29,515 bases of DNA, from IMG/VR virus record IMGVR_UViG_3300030102_007926, positions 1-29,515 of that record, one strand, 5' to 3'. Below, in pieces: positions 1 to 8,463 of this stretch (its first letter is position 1; every line of letters starts with the position of its first letter). The stretch comes from a virus. The position numbers and the translations under genes were made by a program. A model generated the notes under the pieces. That model had not been told where the DNA came from. It made no database searches and saw only the letters and a program-made list of their open reading frames with translations.

Positions 1-3000
1 TTCAGGCCAATTACTTTGAAGGCACAGCGGGAACTAGAAGTTATTTCAACGGCAATGTTGGTATAGGAACAAATAATCCTAGTGCAGAACTAGAGATAGC
101 TTCATCAACAGCGACTCTAAGATTAACAGATTCTGATTTATCAAGTCATTTTAGTGAAATAGAAAAAGCTGGAATATATTTAAGTTTCTACTCTAGAGCT
201 AATACTGCTAACGGAGGGTTTATATTCATTGGAGATAACGGGACTACTGATACGGAGTTTTTGCGCATTGATACTGCTGGTAATGTTGGTATAGGATCAA
301 ATAGTCCTAGCGCACCATTAGATATAAAAGCCGCTGTCGCAAATAATGCTCCTTTACTAAAACTTAGAAACGAAAACAATTCTAATGGGGCAAGTATACA
401 ATTTATTGATCAGTCTACTGCTCTACAACCTGCAAACATAACTTACAGACACGCAGATTCTCAATCACAAGGTGGAGGAGCTTCTTTCAATTTTACTGGT
501 GAACCAGATTTAACATTAGTTGTTGGAGACTCTACCAACAAAGGTAGAATGGTTGTTAGTAGTGCAGGTTCTGTTAGTGAGGCTGATTATGGTTTCTATG
601 ATAATGTCAATATGGGCATGTCAAGGATGTCGTCAAATGAGCTTGGGCTTATCACAGCGGGGGTAGAGAGAGTGAGGGTTGATAGTGATGGTAAAGTAGG
701 TATAGGAACAAATGATCCAAGTGTCCCTCTAGAAGTAAATGGAAATATCAAGTGTAATGCTTTGAGTGCAGGAGTAGGAATTGAATTGCACACAAGTTCA
801 ACTACTAATTTTTTATCTTCTCAAGAGTCTGCGAATCAACTTGTAATTAGAAATACTGGACCAAATAAAGATATAGTTTTTCAAGTTTCTGACGGTTCTT
901 TATCTGAAATTCTAAGACTTGATGCCTCACTTCACACGGTCAATGTAAATGGTAAACTTAAATTAAACCAAGCTTCTAATGAGGTTATCATGTCAGATGG
1001 TAGTTTGCGAATAGATATCGACAATAACAATGATCAAACTGATAGGGTATTTGTAATATCCAAACATAACGCTGCAACTGAACTCATGCGGGTTCAAGAG
1101 GATGGTAAAGTAGGTATAGGAACAAATAATCCAGAAACACAATTACAAGTTGATACTCCTGCGACTAACCAAATTGGAAACGGTATAAGAATAAATAGAC
1201 CTGCTGCTGGAACGCATTATCATGCACTTGAGTTTTCTACTGATGGAACTTGTGACTGGTCTATAGGTCAGAACGCAGCGGATGCTTTAGAGATTTACGA
1301 AAATGGTGGTGATGCCACAACAAGATTAACTATTTTAGAGGGAGGTAATGTTGGTATAGGATCAGATAATCCATTTTCAAAACTTCATGTCGAAGACACA
1401 AGCAGCACACAAGCAATTAGAGCTTACAATGGAAGCCACTTTGCAGCTATGGGTGCGAACAGTAATGCCGCATGGATTACGGCAGGAGGAAACCCAGCTC
1501 ACGGGTTACGGTTATCCGCTGGTGGCAATGGATCTTTATCTGTATATGCTTCTCGCGGTGTAGCGATAGGAGAATACCCCACGACAGATCCTGGAGCAGA
1601 CAACCTTAGTGTCGCAGGTGGTTTAAGCCTAAAGGGAGCCTCTTTAAGTTCATATCACCAATTTCAGTCAGATCCAGTCTCATCATCAGACGGTAACAAT
1701 TTGTTCACAGTTGGTGGAAACGGTATGTTTGGTGGTTATTCAAGAGCCGTTTCCATGTTTTCAAGCACTGTTGGTGTATGGAATAGTTGGGTCGGCACTA
1801 ACTTGAGATTTGACGGAACGAACTTTAAAAGAGCTTCCGACAATGGAGGTCAAAACTGGGGTAATATAGCAGGAATTAGATTTTTAGGTAATAATTCTAC
1901 GACAGGAGCTTCTATAGTATTTTTAGTAGATCCTCCAACCCAATCAAATCCACCTAGCGGAGAACAAACGGTTGCAAGTTTGTCAGGAATGGAAGCTTTA
2001 GAAATACATAACGATAAAAAAATCGTTATGTCTGGCACTCTCGAAGTAGGTGGTATAGTAAAAACTACCGAAGTAGAATCTTCTGGAGCTTTACTTTTAG
2101 ATGCTGCCCTAGATATAACTATAGATGCGGGTGGCCAAGACATTATATTAAGTGATGATGGAACTATATTTGGTACTTTAAGTAATTCAAGCGGTTTTCA
2201 AATTAGGTCAAGGGTAAACAATGCTGATATGTTGTTTCGTGGAGTTGATGGCGGCACAGAATTTACTGCTCTTACCCTTGATATGTCAGAAGGTGGTAAC
2301 GCAACTTTTGCAGGTAGCACAACAGCAAAAGGTAATGTAACTGTAACAAACACAGGCTCTGGTAATGCTTATCTTAAAGCATTCGCCACAGGAACTGGTG
2401 CTGCGGGTTTATATATAGATGCTGTTGATGGAGATGCTGCTGGTTCTGATTATTTTTCACTTAGACAATTAGATAATAAAGCTATTGAGTTTAATGCTAG
2501 AACGGGAACTGGTAATACTTTATTTTATTCAAAAGGTTTACTTAACCTTACACAAAATGGTGCAAATTCAACTTTTGCAGGAGATGTGGTCGTAAGTGGC
2601 GGCGATATCACATTAGGTGGGACAGGTAGAATCCAAGGTATAGATACTGTTTCATCAGGGACGGACGCTACAAGTAAAACTTACGTTGATAATGCTATTA
2701 CGACTGGTCTTGGAAGTTACTTGCCACTAACAGGTGGCACAATGACTGGTAATATAGTTCTAGGTAGCAATAATGTAAACTTTAAAACAGGCGGGAACTC
2801 CACAAGCCCAAACTTCTTTGGACATAGATCATCTACTGATTTAGACAGCAGGTTCACCACAAGTGAAGCGGGTTGGAGTTATACTACTTTTAATGCTAAT
2901 AGTTCTAATGCTCCAAGCTCTGGTCTACATAACGGTAACGGCTTATTGAGTTTCAACACTCACGCAGGGAATTATGGTCATCAAATAGCAATGACCACAT

Positions 3001-6000
3001 CTACCCAGAAGATCTGGTTTAGAACCAACAACAACGGAGGGTTTGGTGATTGGCAGCAAATTTTTACAGATGCTTATCACCCAAATGCAGATACTTTAAC
3101 TACAGCAAGGACGATTAATGGTGTTTCATTTGATGGTTCCGCTAATATTACAGTATTTGATAGCACTAAGTTACCACTATCAGGTGGCACACTCACTGGC
3201 AACTTAACAATAGGTAGTGATACTAATGAGAAAGACTTCATAGTATACGGTAATGATACTGGTGAAAAGTTAAGTTGGGATGGTAGTGAAAGTAAATTGC
3301 AAATTTATCATGACACAAATGACTTTGGGCTTGGTATATTTACAGTTTCATCAGCATCCATGAGTCAACCTCAATTGAAAGTAGGTAGAGATCAAAATCA
3401 ATATTGGGGGGTTTACACTGAAGATAGAAACGCACGTTTAATACATAGACAAGATGAAACTAGTGGTTCAATGACCACAAGATTTGTCCAATGGGATAGT
3501 AATACATCAGACACTAATGCTTCATGGGTTTGGGAGCATGGTAATGGTAGTGGCGGGAATATAGCAAATGCTATGACTTTGACTCAAGCAGGAAACTTAA
3601 CTATAGCTGGTAAGGTAGGTATAGGAACAGATGCACCAGCATTTACTAATGGTAGTGGTTTAGAAATTGAAGCGACAACAGCGACATTAAGACTCCAAAA
3701 AATAGGAGCTAATGCAGCCGAATTAAATATGGGCGCAAGCTCTTTTGACATAAGAGATTTGTCGTCTGGTCACATAAATTATTATGTGTCTAATAACATA
3801 AAGTGGAAAATGAATGCCGATGGCTTTCATAGTCAAAATATAGCTAACGGTATTTCCTTTTATGGAGACTCTAGTCTAAATCATGCTATTGTTTCACGAA
3901 ACACTTTGGGTTCTAATGCTGATGATTTAAGAATAAATTCTTATGGAGCAGTTTATATAAACTTAGACTCTAATAACAATAATACTTCTGGAGCAGATTT
4001 TGCAATTGGGAGGCATGGTGGTGGCACAGGTACAATCGCAAATACGAGCTTTTTCTACCTTAACGGAGAAAATGGCAACTTAGGTCTAGGAACAACTGGT
4101 CCAACAGAAAAACTCCATGTTGAAGGAAGATTAAGACTTGGGACGACTCCAGTTATCAATTCACATGATGATATCACTATAGATATAGATTCTAACAACA
4201 ATCAAAGTGATAGACGTTTTGCAGTTACCAAAGATGGAGAAGCTACTGAACTTATGCGAGTTCAGGAGAATGGTAACGTTGGTATAGGAAGCAACGCCCC
4301 AGCGCACAAATTAGATGTTGACGGTTATGTTCAAGTTCAAAACTCCGCAGATAGTAGCTCTAGGTTATATTTAAAAGGGGGTAGAAGTTATTTCTTAACT
4401 TCAACCGTAGGAGGTGATTTTGGTTTATATGATGATGATGTAAGTGCTTATCGTCTATATGTTAAGAATAATGGTAATGTAGGTATAGGAACAAATAATC
4501 CACTAGGATTGCTGATGCTTCGTAAAGATCAGACAGCCCCTACTAGACTAATTATATCAAATGGAGGCACTGCTAATGCCAGCACATCTGCTCGATTATC
4601 TTTTTACGAAGGAATTGCTGAAAAGAATTACATAGAAAGAAGGAGAGATGGTTCTGGTGATTTTGCTTTTGTATCACCCGCTGATGATAATCCTTTTGTT
4701 TTTGAGAATTCAAGCGGAGAATTTGTTAGATTTGTTAATAGTAAAGTTGGCATAGGGACAAATAATCCAAGTTCTGTTTTACATGTATCAGGTGGTTCAG
4801 GTACGATACCTACTTTAAGTACTTCCCATCCCCTTACAATTTCTAACGCTTCTAACTCTGGTATATGTATAATATCAGGTAACACTTCTTCTGTAGGACA
4901 AGTTGTTTTTGGCGACCCAAATGATGCGGATGTAGGAAGAATAAGATATCAACACAGTGATAATTCATTAAGGTTTTGGACTGATGCGAATGAGCGTGTA
5001 GCTATTGACTCAAGTGGTAAGGTTGGTATAGGAATAACTAATCCAAACGCTAAACTAAAGGTAAATGGAGTTATTTTTTCTCAAGGAGGCAACTATACAT
5101 CAGGTGTTGAAACTAAAACCGATGCTGGTCTGATAATGACCAAAGGCGATTATTTATATTCTGACGATGGAAATTATCCAAGAAGGCTTTTAGGACATAC
5201 ATCTAGTGGTGTAATTGAAATAGGTCAAACTGGGACATCTCTTATCTCTGATATAAAACTACACCCTGGGACTAGCGGTAATATACTGTTTTTCGCATCT
5301 GGCTCGGAAGATGTAAGGATTAATTCTTCAGGTAATGTTCTCATCAAAGGGGCTAATGATAATAGTAACAAGGCAGATTTCGCTGTAGGTGTCGGAGGAA
5401 GCCCAAGGGTTTCATGGCATGGAAACCAAGTTCAGATAGGCGGGACCGACATGAACTACAATGGAAACATCACACATGATGGGACTTTTAGAATGACCTC
5501 TTGGTCTAGCCCTATAAACTTCATGTGTAATTCGGGTTCTGGAAGTAACTCAAGAGACATATCATTTACGCCCTTTAACGGCACTTCACCCGTAACGTCA
5601 GTTACCATGAAAGGTGCTGGTCAAGTTGGTATAGGCACTGATAATCCATCAGATGGAGATTTAACAATAAATGCACCAATACTTCATGTAAAAGGCCCAG
5701 ACACTGCAAGCGCTTATAATCTAGTCGCTAGATTCCAAGCAGGTAACGACTCTGATAATACAGGAGCATCTATAGTTATTAACCACGGTAACGATAGAGG
5801 TTTATTAATTAAAGCTGGTAGAAAAGATAGTGATAGAGAAGTTGCTTTTTTTGACTTAATATCATCTGGTGCTAACTTAACTAACATGCTTACTATGGGT
5901 AAGTATGGGAGTGCTTATAATGTAGGTATAAGAACAACTAGTCCACAAGCGGAGCTTGATGTCGCTGGAGAGATTAGAGCTGAATCAAATATGACCTTGG

Positions 6001-6728
6001 GTTCTGATGGAACCTTCGGAAGTGCCTATGGAGCCATTGGTATAGGAACAACAAACTTGACAAATGGTCATCATAGAATATTCGCCAAATCCTCTGACCA
6101 TATGTACTTTGCTGCTTCATCAAGTAAAGGGTTTAGATTTAGGCCAAACGGTGGAACATCAACAGCATCTGCTGGAGTTACAATTACAAGTGCAGGTAGA
6201 CTTGGCGTAGGTATAACAAACCCATCAAGTAAAATGGCTGTAGGTGGCGGTGTCGCTATTGGCGCTAGTTACGTTAGTAGTTCAGCACCATCTAATGGGG
6301 CAATTATCCAAGGTAATGTAGGAATTGGAACATCTAATCCATCTTACGCGCTACAAGTAAATGGAGCTATTGTGGGTAATTCTAAATCATTTTTAATTGA
6401 TCACCCAACCAAAGAAGGAAAACAGCTTCTTCATGCGTGTATTGAGGGACCAGAACACGCAGTATATTTTAGGGGCAGGAGTAATTTAAATATAATTACA
6501 ATGCCAGATTACTGGGAAGGTTTGGTCGACCTAAATACAATGACTGTAAGTCTAACTGCAATAGGAGACAATCAAAATATCTATGTTGATACAATCGCAG
6601 AAAACGGAGACATAACTGTTGGCTCAAATACAAATGAGCCTTTAAATTACTTCTACGTTGTCTATGGAGAAAGAAAGGATATAGATAAACTGGAGATAGA
6701 AATTATAAAGCCAGAATATTCTAACTAA
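1..6728 (+). CDS. Giant tail fibre / receptor-binding protein, 5' end outside window
   Basis: The frame is open from the first bases (QANYFEGTAGTRSYF...) and stops with TAA at 6726-6728, so at least 2241 residues are visible and the true start lies to the left. A TTG at 261 sits inside continuous coding sequence and is not a start. The protein is low-complexity, rich in Gly, Asn, Ser and Thr. It carries about sixteen copies of the motif N/K-VGIGTNNPxxxL, known from phage fibres and other long beta-structured surface proteins. Near 2670-2760 it has TSKTYVDNAI followed by LPLTGGTMTGN, and near 3170-3210 LPLSGGTLTGN; both are typical of phage fibre shafts. The stretch at about 2860-3160 (GDWQQIFTDAYHPNADTL..) resembles the knob-like W-QI modules of phage and pyocin fibres. 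The last 114 residues form a distinct cap. The role is inferred to be host recognition at the virion surface. It is probably expressed late, on the strand opposite to replication genes. Confidence 0.9.
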   Translation, partial: QANYFEGTAGTRSYFNGNVGIGTNNPSAELEIASSTATLRLTDSDLSSHFSEIEKAGIYLSFYSRANTANGGFIFIGDNGTTDTEFLRIDTAGNVGIGSNSPSAPLDIKAAVANNAPLLKLRNENNSNGASIQFIDQSTALQPANITYRHADSQSQGGGASFNFTGEPDLTLVVGDSTNKGRMVVSSAGSVSEADYGFYDNVNMGMSRMSSNELGLITAGVERVRVDSDGKVGIGTNDPSVPLEVNGNIKCNALSAGVGIELHTSSTTNFLSSQESANQLVIRNTGPNKDIVFQVSDGSLSEILRLDASLHTVNVNGKLKLNQASNEVIMSDGSLRIDIDNNNDQTDRVFVISKHNAATELMRVQEDGKVGIGTNNPETQLQVDTPATNQIGNGIRINRPAAGTHYHALEFSTDGTCDWSIGQNAADALEIYENGGDATTRLTILEGGNVGIGSDNPFSKLHVEDTSSTQAIRAYNGSHFAAMGANSNAAWITAGGNPAHGLRLSAGGNGSLSVYASRGVAIGEYPTTDPGADNLSVAGGLSLKGASLSSYHQFQSDPVSSSDGNNLFTVGGNGMFGGYSRAVSMFSSTVGVWNSWVGTNLRFDGTNFKRASDNGGQNWGNIAGIRFLGNNSTTGASIVFLVDPPTQSNPPSGEQTVASLSGMEALEIHNDKKIVMSGTLEVGGIVKTTEVESSGALLLDAALDITIDAGGQDIILSDDGTIFGTLSNSSGFQIRSRVNNADMLFRGVDGGTEFTALTLDMSEGGNATFAGSTTAKGNVTVTNTGSGNAYLKAFATGTGAAGLYIDAVDGDAAGSDYFSLRQLDNKAIEFNARTGTGNTLFYSKGLLNLTQNGANSTFAGDVVVSGGDITLGGTGRIQGIDTVSSGTDATSKTYVDNAITTGLGSYLPLTGGTMTGNIVLGSNNVNFKTGGNSTSPNFFGHRSSTDLDSRFTTSEAGWSYTTFNANSSNAPSSGLHNGNGLLSFNTHAGNYGHQIAMTTSTQKIWFRTNNNGGFGDWQQIFTDAYHPNADTLTTARTINGVSFDGSANITVFDSTKLPLSGGTLTGNLTIGSDTNEKDFIVYGNDTGEKLSWDGSESKLQIYHDTNDFGLGIFTVSSASMSQPQLKVGRDQNQYWGVYTEDRNARLIHRQDETSGSMTTRFVQWDSNTSDTNASWVWEHGNGSGGNIANAMTLTQAGNLTIAGKVGIGTDAPAFTNGSGLEIEATTATLRLQKIGANAAELNMGASSFDIRDLSSGHINYYVSNNIKWKMNADGFHSQNIANGISFYGDSSLNHAIVSRNTLGSNADDLRINSYGAVYINLDSNNNNTSGADFAIGRHGGGTGTIANTSFFYLNGENGNLGLGTTGPTEKLHVEGRLRLGTTPVINSHDDITIDIDSNNNQSDRRFAVTKDGEATELMRVQENGNVGIGSNAPAHKLDVDGYVQVQNSADSSSRLYLKGGRSYFLTSTVGGDFGLYDDDVSAYRLYVKNNGNVGIGTNNPLGLLMLRKDQTAPTRLIISNGGTANASTSARLSFYEGIAEKNYIERRRDGSGDFAFVSPADDNPFVFENSSGEFVRFVNSKVGIGTNNPSSVLHVSGGSGTIPTLSTSHPLTISNASNSGICIISGNTSSVGQVVFGDPNDADVGRIRYQHSDNSLRFWTDANERVAIDSSGKVGIGITNPNAKLKVNGVIFSQGGNYTSGVETKTDAGLIMTKGDYLYSDDGNYPRRLLGHTSSGVIEIGQTGTSLISDIKLHPGTSGNILFFASGSEDVRINSSGNVLIKGANDNSNKADFAVGVGGSPRVSWHGNQVQIGGTDMNYNGNITHDGTFRMTSWSSPINFMCNSGSGSNSRDISFTPFNGTSPVTSVTMKGAGQVGIGTDNPSDGDLTINAPILHVKGPDTASAYNLVARFQAGNDSDNTGASIVINHGNDRGLLIKAGRKDSDREVAFFDLISSGANLTNMLTMGKYGSAYNVGIRTTSPQAELDVAGEIRAESNMTLGSDGTFGSAYGAIGIGTTNLTNGHHRIFAKSSDHMYFAASSSKGFRFRPNGGTSTASAGVTITSAGRLGVGITNPSSKMAVGGGVAIGASYVSSSAPSNGAIIQGNVGIGTSNPSYALQVNGAIVGNSKSFLIDHPTKEGKQLLHACIEGPEHAVYFRGRSNLNIITMPDYWEGLVDLNTMTVSLTAIGDNQNIYVDTIAENGDITVGSNTNEPLNYFYVVYGERKDIDKLEIEIIKPEYSN
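58..6345 (+). repeat. Sixteen dispersed VGIG-type repeats inside the fibre gene
   Basis: A core of about 20-30 bp (ggtaatgttggtataggaac plus a following aataatcc-like stretch) recurs throughout the fibre gene. Copies begin near 55, 285, 690, 1107, 1345, 3610, 4270, 4470, 4740, 5018, 5620, 5917, 6035, 6200 and 6312, with a divergent copy near 4075. Each encodes the consensus VGIGTNNPxxxL. Several copies are nearly identical in DNA as well as protein (for example 699, 1116 and 4479). Spacing is irregular, from under 100 bp to over 2 kb (a gap from about 1370 to 3610). In fibre families this motif recurs between shaft segments. The nucleotide-level conservation could permit recombination between copies. 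Confidence 0.9.
1011..1132 (+). repeat. Long internal duplication in fibre gene, copy 1 (copy 2 at 4179-4300)
   Basis: Copy 1 encodes IDIDNNNDQTDRVF...ATELMRVQEDGKVGIG. Copy 2, starting exactly 3168 bp later, encodes IDIDSNNNQSDRRF...ATELMRVQENGNVGIG. The two are colinear without gaps over about 120 bp and share most codons. This unit is longer than the ordinary VGIG core and points to a past segmental duplication in the shaft. Confidence 0.75.
6384..6725 (+). other. Conserved C-terminal cap domain of the fibre
   Basis: The last 114 codons differ in character from the shaft. They open with SFLIDHPTKEGKQLLHACIE, followed by GPEHAVYFRGR, and continue as a mixed hydrophobic/charged beta-rich sequence ending IEIIKPEYSN. 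I recognise the HPTK...L-H...EGPE...Y-RG pattern as a recurrent C-terminal segment of marine phage fibre and structural proteins. I cannot name an experimentally defined family for it. It sits where intramolecular chaperone or trimerisation domains sit in other fibres, so a folding, trimerisation or tip role is a reasonable inference. Confidence 0.6.
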
Positions 6729-6750
6729 CTCTTTTTAGAAGAATTGTTGA

Positions 6751-6966
6751 TTAATCCTTTTCTTCAACAACTTCAAAGTCAGTAGGCTCACCTGCAAATT
6801 CGGAAGAATCAGGCTCTGCATTTTGTTTCTGTAAATGAGAACCAAATTTCTTAGCAAGAATAGAGCCAGCTTCTGCCACGTTAAGGCCACCAGCTTTAAC
6901 AGCGATATCAATGAGTTGGATTGTCACGTTAATTTCCTCTTCGGATAGTTCAATTTTTTTATTCAT
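6751..6966 (-). CDS. Small conserved-type phage protein, unknown function
   Basis: This is a 71-residue protein starting at an ATG at 6966-6964 and ending with TAA 22 bp beyond the fibre stop, so the two genes converge. The N-terminal 45 residues (ELSEEEINVTIQLIDIAVKA) look helical and soluble, followed by a hydrophilic acidic tail (FEVVEEKD). There is no signal peptide or membrane segment. The pattern of acidic start, a Leu/Ile-rich helix and AVKAGGL resembles small proteins often found beside tail genes of marine phages. No function is known to me. It is oddly placed: a single minus-strand gene between two plus-strand structural-type genes, diverging from the glycosyltransferase at 7001 with 34 bp between the two start codons. 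A shadow frame is unlikely because the region has no competing plus-strand reading frame. Confidence 0.65.
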   Translation of the reverse strand: MNKKIELSEEEINVTIQLIDIAVKAGGLNVAEAGSILAKKFGSHLQKQNAEPDSSEFAGEPTDFEVVEEKD

Positions 6967-7000
6967 AGTTTAAAATGTATTAAAATCTATATAATAATAT
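6967..7000. promoter_or_regulatory. Divergent AT-rich promoter-like region
   Basis: These 34 bp separate the divergent starts at 6966 (minus) and 7001 (plus) and contain almost no G or C. On the plus strand a perfect TATAAT lies at 6990-6995, ending 5 bp before the ATG. A weak TTTAAA lies 15 bp further upstream. If used, the transcript would start at or next to the start codon, giving little or no leader. No Shine-Dalgarno sequence is visible for either gene. This is inferred from pattern alone, and AT-rich DNA yields such matches by chance. Confidence 0.35.
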
Positions 7001-7693
7001 ATGCTAGATTGCATTTTTCTAATTCCAATTGATCATAGAGGCATACAAGGGAAATTATTTCCACAATATTTAGAATTAAACTCTTGGTGCGAAAAAAATA
7101 ACGCTAAAATTCTTACTTGTAATGGTTTATTTTTAAACTTCGCACGTAATTATTTAGCTACTGGAGGTAAAGGTTATGTAGATACCACTCCTCCTCCAGC
7201 AAAATGGCTATTTTGGATTGATTCTGACGTAGAATTTACTATTGAACAGGTAGAGTATATGATGAAAATACCAGAAGATAAGAAATTTGTTACTGGTTGG
7301 TATAGATCTGATTACAGCGATCACGCGATGGTGGGGAATTGGGATGAAGATTTTTTTAGGGAAAAGCTCCACATGCCATTTACTTCGGTAGATTGGTTAA
7401 CAAAAATAGGAGAAGAAGACTCTAATAAGCTAGTCCAAGTAGATTGGTGTGGTTTTGGATTTACCAAAGTCCACAGATCAATATATGAGCAAATGAAATA
7501 CCCTTATTATCCTTTAAGGGATGCTAATATCGCAAATTGTCAACATCCTATTAAAAAAGACCAAAAAATAGATGTTAATGACCTTAGTTTCGAAGATGTA
7601 AGTTTTTGCCGAAATTGTTACGACGAAACAAAAATTAAACCTTTAGTAGCCCCTAAAATAAGAGTAGGTCACTTAAAGTCGTTTTTAGTGTAA
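7001..7693 (+). CDS. GT-A fold glycosyltransferase-like protein
   Basis: The 230-residue protein starts LDCIFLIPIDHRGIQ and has the layout of small phage glycosyltransferases related to family 2. An N-terminal beta strand is followed by LFLNFARNYLA (residues about 43-53), where such enzymes bind the nucleotide. KWLFWIDSDVEF follows, with a DSD motif at residues 74-76 that matches the metal/nucleotide-sugar binding DxD. Near the C-terminus, FEDVSFCRNC corresponds to the acidic ED motif preceding the acceptor site, and VGH to a common terminal metal-ligand His. It has no signal peptide or transmembrane segment. The likely role is transfer of a sugar to a phage or host glycan, protein or modified base; donor and acceptor cannot be read from sequence. 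It lies directly after the fibre gene, so modification of a virion protein is one possibility. Confidence 0.75.
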   Translation: MLDCIFLIPIDHRGIQGKLFPQYLELNSWCEKNNAKILTCNGLFLNFARNYLATGGKGYVDTTPPPAKWLFWIDSDVEFTIEQVEYMMKIPEDKKFVTGWYRSDYSDHAMVGNWDEDFFREKLHMPFTSVDWLTKIGEEDSNKLVQVDWCGFGFTKVHRSIYEQMKYPYYPLRDANIANCQHPIKKDQKIDVNDLSFEDVSFCRNCYDETKIKPLVAPKIRVGHLKSFLV

Positions 7694-7732
7694 TTAAAAA
7701 TAGATAAATTAAAATTAAATTATATTATTAGT

Positions 7733-8224
7733 ATGCCAGCGAAAAATTCAGACAAAGTTCTAGGAGATCCTATTCCAAGAGATGAGCCTTTTGTAGTACC
7801 AGCCAAACCAGAAGAAACTTTTGATTCTGTATGGTTGCGTAGCATCAATATTTATGTGCCGAACACCTCCACAGAAGCTCCAACAGAAGGTAGTATAAAT
7901 GTCGAAATGCTACCTTATGACGGATCTAATGAAAAAGTATTTGTAACTGCCGATAATGAAGGTGTGGAATATATTAATGTTCCTAACCGTGTAAACGGTA
8001 GGAAAAGTTTTTGGGATTGTGTAAATGAAGTCCCAGAAGTTAAAGCTGCTATGGATGCAATTATCGCAGCGATTCCTGCTTTGAGAGATTGGGCTAATAC
8101 ACCACCGCCAGAGCCTGATCCACCAGTAGATCCAGACTTTGGTGTCGATCCAGAGCCTACTCCTGATCCAGAGCCTACTCCTGATCCAGATCCAGAGCCA
8201 GAGCCAGAGTTAGAAGAAGAGTAA
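7733..8224 (+). CDS. Probable virion-associated protein with acidic Pro-Glu/Asp tail
   Basis: The 163-residue protein has two parts. Residues 1-125 look globular and beta-rich (DSVWLRSINIYVPNTS, NVEMLPYDGSNEKVF), then a short helix (VKAAMDAIIAAIPALRDWA). Residues about 126-163 are a disordered tail of Pro, Glu and Asp with PEPTPDP repeats. The start ATG at 7733 follows a 39-bp AT-only-like leader. No family is recognised with certainty. Its position after the fibre and glycosyltransferase genes on the same strand suggests co-expression with structural genes. Such acidic tails in phage proteins may act as flexible linkers or DNA mimics, but this is speculation here. Confidence 0.7.
   Translation: MPAKNSDKVLGDPIPRDEPFVVPAKPEETFDSVWLRSINIYVPNTSTEAPTEGSINVEMLPYDGSNEKVFVTADNEGVEYINVPNRVNGRKSFWDCVNEVPEVKAAMDAIIAAIPALRDWANTPPPEPDPPVDPDFGVDPEPTPDPEPTPDPDPEPEPELEEE
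8147..8182 (+). repeat. Tandem 18-bp direct repeat (two copies)
   Basis: The unit gatccagagcctactcct occurs twice in tandem (8147-8164 and 8165-8182) and is followed by a degenerate third copy (gatccagatccagagcca). It encodes DPEPTP units of the acidic tail. Its length is a multiple of three, so slippage would lengthen or shorten the tail without a frameshift. Confidence 0.85.
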
Positions 8225-8229
8225 TATAA

Positions 8230-8463
8230 CTACTCACCCACAGAATAGATGTGGAAATGAGGGGTATTACCTTCTTGGTAATCGTTTTTAAAGATTAGAC
8301 ATGGGATTTTTTTCCCATTTACGACTATCTCTCCAGAGAGATACTGTCTACCATTATCCTTACTCTTTATCCAAAATGATCCCACCTTGTTCTTTGTCCA
8401 AGGAGACTTTTCCAATTTCGTTGAATGTGGTTTCGAGGAGGTCGAGGAAATCTCTTTTTGCAT
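8230..8463 (-). CDS. Small uncharacterised phage protein
   Basis: The 77-residue protein has a clearly protein-like core, KVGSFWIKSKDNGRQYLSG then EIVVNGKKIPCLIFKND and NTPHFHIYS. It reads as a small antiparallel beta domain of the kind seen in many phage hypothetical proteins. I do not know its function. The first 26 residues are Ser/Thr/Lys-rich and overlap the upstream gene (8360-8572) by 104 bp in another frame. A GTG at 8385-8383 directly before GSFW would reduce the overlap to 26 bp and retain the whole core, so the true start may be there. Neither start has a convincing ribosome binding site. The stop lies 5 bp from the stop of the plus-strand gene ending at 8224, so this is the convergent end of the minus-strand block. 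Confidence 0.6.
   Translation of the reverse strand: MQKEISSTSSKPHSTKLEKSPWTKNKVGSFWIKSKDNGRQYLSGEIVVNGKKIPCLIFKNDYQEGNTPHFHIYSVGE

Noticed and set aside
261-263. Start of the fibre gene at TTG 261
   Set aside because: Coding sequence is open from the first codons of the window with the same VGIG repeats upstream, so this is an internal Leu codon.
1850-2143. Minus-strand frames within the fibre gene (also near 188, 596 and 4628)
   Set aside because: They are antisense to the repeat-rich fibre; their Pro/Thr/Ser-rich sequences are what the repeats give when read backwards.
58-6345. CRISPR array, because of the regularly recurring short repeats
   Set aside because: The repeats are in frame within one long coding sequence, irregularly spaced and encode a known fibre motif.
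6738-6774. Imperfect hairpin (TTGTTGA/TCAACAA, with GAAG/CTTC) between the convergent fibre and 71-residue genes as a bidirectional terminator
   Set aside because: The 13-nt loop, a 2-nt bulge and no U-tract on either side make it weak; it may still slow polymerase but is not a convincing terminator.
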